64,000 nucleotides of DNA from Quadrisphaera sp. RL12-1S (lineage in GTDB: Bacteria; Actinomycetota; Actinomycetes; Actinomycetales; Quadrisphaeraceae). This document shows, in pieces, positions 59,025 to 64,000 of this stretch (position 1 is its first letter; the number at the start of each line of letters is the position of its first letter). The stretch lies in NCBI RefSeq assembly GCF_014270065.1, contig NZ_JACNME010000011.1:1-64000 (forward strand). The letters run 5' to 3'. Under the pieces are notes generated by a model. That model saw only the letters and a program-made list of their open reading frames with translations, did no database searches and had not been told where the DNA came from. The translations under genes were made by a program, and so were the position numbers.

Positions 59025-60088
59025 CAGCCCAGTCCGATCGAGGCGGCGACGTCCGAGGTCTTCTGCAGCGCCGCCGGGTCGGCGTCGCGCAGGCCGGTGA
59101 TCTGGTAGATCGCGCTGAGGGCCTGCTGGCCCTCGGGGGTGGCGGCGTAGTCCTTCATGGCAGCTGCGACCTTGGTCTGCCACTCCTGGCTCAGACCGCT
59201 GGACAGCGAGACGCCGTCGTTGGGGATCGCGTCGGTGAGGGCGAAGACGACCACCTTCTGGCCGACGTCCGGGGTGTCCTTGGCCACCACGGAGCGGGCG
59301 TCCCAGTAGCTCGTGCCCACCTGCGCGTCCCCGTTGTAGACCGCCAGCACGCTCGCGTCGTTGGCGGTGACCTGGGTGACCTTGATGTCGCTGGAGACGT
59401 CGATGCCGGCCTTCTTCATCGCGGCGACCGGGAAGATGTAGCCGGCGGGCGAGGCGGGCTGCAGCAGCGAGACGGTGGCCCCCTTGATCTTGGGCAGCTC
59501 GTCGAGCCCGGCGGGACCCTCACCGCTCTGCGTGCCGTTGCAAAAGAGCATCCCGTCGGCGCCCGCCACCGGCTGGTCCGCGCAGTACTTCGCGGGGTCG
59601 TTGGTGAAGAACTGCGCCGCGTACGTGCTCTTGCCCTTGCGCTCGGACTGCAGGGCCGGCACGGCGCCGTACTTCTCGCAGGCCTGGCTCATCTGCAGGC
59701 TGGGCAGCATGCCGATCTGCGCCTGGCCGCTGCCGATGGCCTCGACGGCCGCCTGGTAGTCCTGCGTGATGACGCCCTTGACCGGGATGCCCAGTCGCTG
59801 GCTGAGCGCCTGCTCCAGCGGCTTGACGGTCTCGACCAGCTTGCTGGCGTCACCGGAGGGCACCAGGGCGAGGGTGAGCTGGGTGGGGGCGGAGGCCTTG
59901 TCGTCGGAACGGCCGGTGCAGACGGCGGCCGAGGACGCGCCGGCCGCGGGGCTGGTCGCGGCTGCGTCGGCCGCCTGCTGCGACGCGCCGCACCCGCTGA
60001 GGGAGGCGGTGGCGACCAGGGCGAGGGCCGCGGCACCGGCGAGGCCAGGGACGCGCGAGCGGGTGGTGCAGGAGGGGCGAGCGGGCAT
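59024..60088 (-). CDS. phnD: Phosphonate-type substrate-binding lipoprotein
   Basis: 354 residues. Signal peptide with lipobox LSGC near residue 33, then the PhnD/SsuA2-like fold: LTLALVPSGDASKLV, VKGVITQDYQAAVEAIGSGQ, IGMLPSLQM, and VGTSYWDARSVV. Binds phosphonate, phosphate ester or phosphite outside the cell. Cys-rich pairs (CEKYG, YCADQ, FCNGT) are notable. Ligand not decidable from sequence. Confidence 0.92.
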
Positions 60089-60187
60089 GGCGGAGTCCGT
60101 TCTGTCAGGGGTGATCGGGAGGAGGGGGAGGCAGAGGGGGGACAGGGGGGACAGGGGTGCGGAGCCGGGTGGGCCGGTGGCTGCGCC

Positions 60188-60949
60188 TCAGGCGCTGGAC
60201 GTGACCGCGAGCGGGTGGGCCCCCTGGAAGGCGGCGGGGTCCTCGGCCCAGGTGGTGATGCCGGCGTAGAGGCCTGGCAGGTCGGGCGCGGTGAGGTGGG
60301 CGGGCCCGGCGGCGTGGCCGAACCTGTCGACCAGGGCGGTCGAGCAGCCCGCGCGCAGGGGGGCGGCGAGGTCGTTGGCCCAGACGTCACCGACGGACAG
60401 CGCGCTCGCGGCCGGGCGGCCCCCCAGCAGCCGGGGCAGCAGGGCGTCCCACCCGGCGGGCTTGCCGGCGCTGGTGACGACCTCGTCCAGGACGTCGGTG
60501 AGGCCGAGCGCGACGAGCGCCTCGTCCACGCCCGTGCGGGGGGCGTTGGTCACGAGCACGCGGTCGACGCGGCCTGCGAGGCCGCGGAGGAGGTCCACGA
60601 GTCCCGGCGGGACCTCGACCTCGAGGCGCCCTGCGGCCAGAGCGGCCCGGCTGCTCGCGTAAGCGCGCTCGAGCACGTCGTCCGACGAGCCGGGAGCGAG
60701 GCGGGCTGCGATGTGGGCCACGGCCGCGTAGCCGTCGGCGTACCGGGGTGCCTCCGGGTGTCCGGAGAGGTAGCTCTCGAGCTGGTGGTGGAGCTCCCGG
60801 CCCGCGGTGGCACCGACCTCGGGGAGGCGCTCGCCGACGAGGTCGGCGGCGGCGGCGGCGTAGGCGAGCACGGGATCGTCGCCGGTGCAGACCGTGCCGT
60901 CGAAGTCGAGCAGGAGCAGCGGCCTGGCCGCGGCGGTGGAGCGGATCAC
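60188..60949 (-). CDS. HAD-family phosphatase
   Basis: 253 residues. Complete HAD core: LLLLDFDGTVC (Asp nucleophile), VLVTNAP, GKPAGWD (Lys), and VGDVWANDLAAPL. Unlike phosphonatase (PhnX) it has DFDGT rather than DxAGT, so a phosphomonoesterase is more likely than a C-P hydrolase. Start GTG 60949 lies seven bases after TAGCGT; first gene of the operon, 99 bases before phnD. Confidence 0.9.
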   Translation of the reverse strand: MIRSTAAARPLLLLDFDGTVCTGDDPVLAYAAAAADLVGERLPEVGATAGRELHHQLESYLSGHPEAPRYADGYAAVAHIAARLAPGSSDDVLERAYASSRAALAAGRLEVEVPPGLVDLLRGLAGRVDRVLVTNAPRTGVDEALVALGLTDVLDEVVTSAGKPAGWDALLPRLLGGRPAASALSVGDVWANDLAAPLRAGCSTALVDRFGHAAGPAHLTAPDLPGLYAGITTWAEDPAAFQGAHPLAVTSSA

Positions 60950-60956
60950 GCCGTGG

Positions 60957-61008
60957 ACGCTAGGCGTCCACGGTCGTTTGTTTCAAGAGGCTGCATCTGT
61001 GTGAAACA
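60957..61008 (-). promoter_or_regulatory. Promoter and inverted-repeat operator of the phn-like operon
   Basis: On the minus strand: -35 TTGAAA (60981-60986), 18-base spacer, -10 TAGCGT (60957-60962), and start codon at +1 (leaderless). An inverted repeat TGTTTCA (60979-60985) and TGAAACA (61002-61008), 16 bases apart, covers the -35. RpiR regulators commonly bind TGAAA-type inverted repeats, and the operon encodes one. Confidence 0.75.
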
Positions 61009-61045
61009 GGTGTTCATCCGTCGTTCACGGTGCCCGGGCCCCGGG

Positions 61046-61834
61046 TCATCCCTCCTCCCCTTCGTCACCGCCTCCGTCGGTGCGCAGGTGGGGTGCGCAC
61101 ACCGCGGCGACGACGGCGAGGGCGGCCAGCAGCGACGCCGAGGCGACGCCGCCCGCCATCACCCCGATGGCCACGAGCACGGCGCCGGCGCCCGCCACGA
61201 GGAGGGCCACCAGGGCCATCGGCGACATGCGCGGCGCGGTGCCCAGGAGCAGCACCAGGCCGGCGCCGCCCACCACGAGGGCGCCGGGCAGGTCCCACGT
61301 GCCCAGCGACAGCAGGCCGTGGGGGAGCTCGACCACGTGCTGGGTGGTCCACAGCGGCTGCGCGCGCGAGGCCAGCACCACGCCGGTCACGCCGGCCGCC
61401 AGGGCCAGCAGGCCCCAGCCGCGGCCGAGGCGCGCCGCCAGGGCCGGGTCGCCGCTGCGGCGCACCACGTCGAGGGCGCCCCAGCTGCCCGCGCCTCCGA
61501 CCACGAGGACGCCGTGGACGACGGCGAGCAGCACCACGGCCCACGCTCCGGCCTCGGCCTGCGCCGAGTCGCCCACGCCGAGCTGGACGGCTCCGGCCAC
61601 CGCGAGCGCGGCGCCGACGGCCGCCGCGGGCCGGACGAGCAGGCCCGTGAGCAGGGTGACGACGAGCGCCACCTCGAGGGCGGGCAGCAGCCAGCCGGCG
61701 GCGGCCTCCAGGCCGAGGCCGCCGGCGGTCCAGGTCTGGGCCCCCAGGCGCGGCAGCACGAGGTCCTGCAGCCACAGCAGGCCGAGCGCCACGCGCAGCA
61801 GCGCGAGCGCGAGGCCCTCGCCGCGGCTCCCCAT
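61046..61834 (-). CDS. DoxX-like membrane protein
   Basis: 262 residues with about seven hydrophobic segments; DoxX-type N-terminus LLRVALGLLWLQDLVLPRLG and a helix pair LLPALEVALVVTLLTGLLV. Function of this family is unclear, with proposed roles in redox and thiosulfate metabolism. GTGAGGC precedes ATG 61834. On the same strand as amylosucrase, 26 bases from it. Confidence 0.8.
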   Translation of the reverse strand: MGSRGEGLALALLRVALGLLWLQDLVLPRLGAQTWTAGGLGLEAAAGWLLPALEVALVVTLLTGLLVRPAAAVGAALAVAGAVQLGVGDSAQAEAGAWAVVLLAVVHGVLVVGGAGSWGALDVVRRSGDPALAARLGRGWGLLALAAGVTGVVLASRAQPLWTTQHVVELPHGLLSLGTWDLPGALVVGGAGLVLLLGTAPRMSPMALVALLVAGAGAVLVAIGVMAGGVASASLLAALAVVAAVCAPHLRTDGGGDEGEEG

Positions 61835-61860
61835 GCCTCACATGGTGGAGCCCGCACCCC

Positions 61861-63828
61861 TCACGGGCGGTGCAGCCACGCCGCCGACCAGGGGGCGAGC
61901 CAGACGTTCCCGTCATCTCCGACGTGCGCGGCGCGTCCGATGAGGGCGTCGCGGGCCCCGTCGAGGCCCAGCTCGGCCAGGCGCCACCCCGGGTAGTGCC
62001 GCCAGCCGTCGGTGGTGTTGTACAGGCACAGCAGGTCGCCCACGGGGTGGCGGCGCAGCACGGGCAGCACGCCCGGGTCGTGCAGCTCCAGCACCTGCGA
62101 GGGCACCGAGGCGTGCAGGTGCGGCAGCGAGGCGCGCACCTGCGCCAGGTGGCGCACCCCGGCGAAGAGCCGCCCGGGCACGGTCGCCTCGTCGTGGCGG
62201 GCGGCCAGGGCGCCCTCGTCCATCCACGGGCGGTGCGCCCAGCGGTTGTCGGCCTCGTGACCGGGCTCGGACGCCCACGCGTCGTCTCCCCGCAGGCCCA
62301 GCTCGTCACCCATCCAGAGGACGGGGATGCCTCCCCAGCCCATGACCAGCGCGTGGCCGAGGAGCACCTTCGCGATCCCCGCCTCGACACCGGCGCGGTC
62401 ACCGGCGACCTGCGCGTCCACGAGTCCGGTCAGGGCCGCCGTGGAGCCGGAGATGCGGCGGTCGCGGGTGACGGGGTTCTCCTGGAAGACCAGCCCCCGC
62501 GCCGTCGACCCGGGGAAGGAGCCGCTGAACCAGTCGGACAGGAACGCCCGGTGGTCGAACCCGTTCAGGCCCACCGCGGCCGCGTCCTCGTCGCTGACGG
62601 CCCAGCCGATGTCGTCGTGGCAGCGCACGTAGGTGATCCACGCCGAGCTGGTGGGCGCGGGGGGCAGCGAGCGCAGCGCGTGCGCGGCCAGGCGGGCGTC
62701 CTGCGAGGCGATCATCGACCAGAACTGGACCATGAGCGTGTTGTGGTAGGCCAGGTCGGAGACCCGGCCGTGGTGCTCGCCCTGCCCCAGGTAGGCGACC
62801 AGCTGCTGCGGCGAGACGATCGCCTCGGCCTTGAGGAGCACGCCGGGGCACACGACGCGGGTCAGGGCGCGCAGCACCTGGGTGAGGCTGTGGACCTCGG
62901 GCTGGTTCTGGCAGTCGGTGCCCAGGCGCTTCCAGATGAAGGCGATGGCGTCCAGCCGGAGCACCTCGACACCGAGGTTGGCCAGGAAGAGCACGATCTC
63001 GGCGTACTCGACCAGCACGTCGGGGTTGGACCAGTCGACGTCCCACTGGAAGCTGTTGAAGGTGGTCCAGACCCACCCCTGGAGCTCCTCGTCCCAGGTG
63101 AAGTTGCCGGGCGCGAAGTCGGGGAAGACCTCCGGCAGCGTGCGCTCGTAGGCGTCGGGGACGGCGCGGTCGGGGTGGACGTGGAAGTAGGCGCGGTACC
63201 GGGGGTCGCCCTCGCGGGCCTTGCGGGCCCACTCGTGCTCGCGCGCCACGTGGTTGAGCACGAGGTCCAGCACGAGGGACGTCCCCTGGGCCCGCAGCGC
63301 GCGGGCCAGGTCGCGCAGGTCCTCGACGTCGCCGAGGTCGGGGCGCACCGCCCGGTAGTCGGCCACCGCGTAGCCGCCGTCGCTGTCACCCTCGCGGGGC
63401 TGCAGGACCGGCATGAGGTGGAGGTAGGTGACGCCCAGCTCGCGCAGGTGCTCCAGGCGCCCCCGGACCCCGCGCAGGTCCCGGGCGTACCGCTCGGTGT
63501 ACGCGGCGTACCCGAGCATGGACGGCTCCTGGAACCAGTCAGGTCGCAGGGTGCGGGCCAGGTCGAGGCGGTGCAGCTCCGGCTCGCGCTCGGCGTAGGC
63601 GGAGGCGGCGGCGCGCAGCAGGCGCCGCTCCGACGCGGCGGCGACCTCGGGTGCGTGGACGGCCGTCAGACCGGCCCGCAGGTCAGGCCACCAGCGCTCC
63701 ACGCGCAGGGAGAAGAGCTGGCGCCGCTCCTCGGACAGCCCGGCGAGCACGTCACCGGCGACCTCGCCCAGGAGCACCTGGAGCTCGCCGGCCCCGTCCC
63801 TGGAGCCGCCCACCTGCACCACGTCCAC
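61861..63828 (-). CDS. Amylosucrase (GH13)
   Basis: 655 residues. Transfers glucose from sucrose to alpha-1,4-glucan, releasing fructose. Alpha-amylase catalytic triad present: nucleophile Asp293 in LRLDAIAF, acid Glu335 in LLKAEAIV, transition-state Asp405 in VRCHDDIGW, matching Neisseria amylosucrase Asp286, Glu328, Asp393. Other landmarks: YLHLMPVLQPREGDSDGGYAV, NHVAREHEWA, WDVDWSNPDVL. No signal peptide. GGGAGG five bases before GTG 63828; TTG 63831 is an alternative. TAGCGT -10-like box at 63874-63879. Confidence 0.93.
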   Translation of the reverse strand: MDVVQVGGSRDGAGELQVLLGEVAGDVLAGLSEERRQLFSLRVERWWPDLRAGLTAVHAPEVAAASERRLLRAAASAYAEREPELHRLDLARTLRPDWFQEPSMLGYAAYTERYARDLRGVRGRLEHLRELGVTYLHLMPVLQPREGDSDGGYAVADYRAVRPDLGDVEDLRDLARALRAQGTSLVLDLVLNHVAREHEWARKAREGDPRYRAYFHVHPDRAVPDAYERTLPEVFPDFAPGNFTWDEELQGWVWTTFNSFQWDVDWSNPDVLVEYAEIVLFLANLGVEVLRLDAIAFIWKRLGTDCQNQPEVHSLTQVLRALTRVVCPGVLLKAEAIVSPQQLVAYLGQGEHHGRVSDLAYHNTLMVQFWSMIASQDARLAAHALRSLPPAPTSSAWITYVRCHDDIGWAVSDEDAAAVGLNGFDHRAFLSDWFSGSFPGSTARGLVFQENPVTRDRRISGSTAALTGLVDAQVAGDRAGVEAGIAKVLLGHALVMGWGGIPVLWMGDELGLRGDDAWASEPGHEADNRWAHRPWMDEGALAARHDEATVPGRLFAGVRHLAQVRASLPHLHASVPSQVLELHDPGVLPVLRRHPVGDLLCLYNTTDGWRHYPGWRLAELGLDGARDALIGRAAHVGDDGNVWLAPWSAAWLHRP

Positions 63829-63937
63829 CAACGCCTCCCGCTCGGCTGCGCCGGCCGCTGCGGCGCGGCCGACACGCTATCCATCGGCGCACCCGCGGCC
63901 CAGGTGGTGGGGAACCACCCGGGGGACCCCGAGCACG

Positions 63938-63971
63938 ACCGCAGCCCCACCCGTTCGGGTGGGGCTGCGGT
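63938..63971. terminator. Strong hairpin upstream of amylosucrase
   Basis: ACCGCAGCCCCACCC, loop GTTC, GGGTGGGGCTGCGGT: a perfect 15-base stem. It lies about 60 bases before the amylosucrase promoter box, so it most likely ends a gene to the right of the window. Confidence 0.7.
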
Positions 63972-64000
63972 GGGCAGGGGACGCGCTCGGCTCGACGACC

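Overview
The window is a chromosomal segment of a very GC-rich actinobacterium. Evidence: the first 50 bases are the antisense of an actinobacterial-type 16S rRNA 5' end; GTG starts are very common; many genes look leaderless, with a TANNNT box 6-8 nt before GTG; there is a single multi-sugar import ATPase (MsiK type), a small SRP RNA beside dnaX-recR, a TadA partner protein of the actinobacterial type, SigB/F-type sigma factor, and DtxR and CsoR boxes. A Kineosporiaceae-like host (Kineococcus/Quadrisphaera) is a guess from gene flavour only. I see no prophage, insertion sequence, integron or CRISPR array. Every intergenic gap is shorter than about 300 bases, and the RNA genes and regulatory sites I could support are listed.

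Layout. 1-2800: rRNA operon start with its promoter (reading leftward), and a copper-type P-ATPase behind a CsoR-like operator. 2.8-14.4 kb: single metabolic genes: an oxidoreductase, a catalytically dead M16 peptidase homologue, a repeat protein, aldo/keto reductase, a GNAT-AAA+ fusion, a sugar isomerase-like TIM barrel, aspartase, ribokinase and an ABM monooxygenase. 14.6-17.3 kb: a FIST sensor overlapping a GGDEF-EAL protein, then tRNA-Thr. 17.4-25.2 kb: a sugar-catabolism district: SDR, ThuB-like and ThuA-like pair, MFS transporter, GH127 arabinofuranosidase and its divergent LacI regulator. 25.3-28.8 kb: VKOR plus DsbA-like thiol oxidation pair and a Ser/Thr kinase. 29-32.5 kb: otsA-otsB and msiK. 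32.5-36.3 kb: recR, dnaX, SRP RNA, tRNA-Ser(GGA). 36.4-41.2 kb: two small genes, an iron-type permease and binding protein with a DtxR box, and a divergent GGDEF-EAL gene. 41-44.9 kb: PspC-type histidine kinase and LuxR regulator divergent from a PspC membrane protein. 45-49.3 kb: tRNA-Ser(CGA), tadA and its partner, upp, a sigma factor, small acidic proteins and a glycosylase-like/EVE-like fusion. 49.3-54.8 kb: a GAF-PAS-SpoIIE phosphatase, a small unknown, YihY and an SRAP protein. 54.8-61.0 kb: a tightly overlapping seven-gene operon of a phosphonate-type ABC transporter with a phosphodiesterase, a HAD phosphatase and an RpiR regulator. 61-64 kb: DoxX-like protein and amylosucrase.

How the parts fit: several blocks point to a soil or surface life with desiccation and nutrient swings: trehalose synthesis, amylosucrase, plant-sugar catabolism (GH127, ThuAB), c-di-GMP signalling by two proteins, stress-type phosphatase and sigma factor. 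The most unusual unit is the phosphonate-like operon, which lacks any C-P bond-cleaving enzyme but carries a phosphodiesterase and a phosphatase, and whose promoter, candidate operator and leaderless start can all be read from the sequence.
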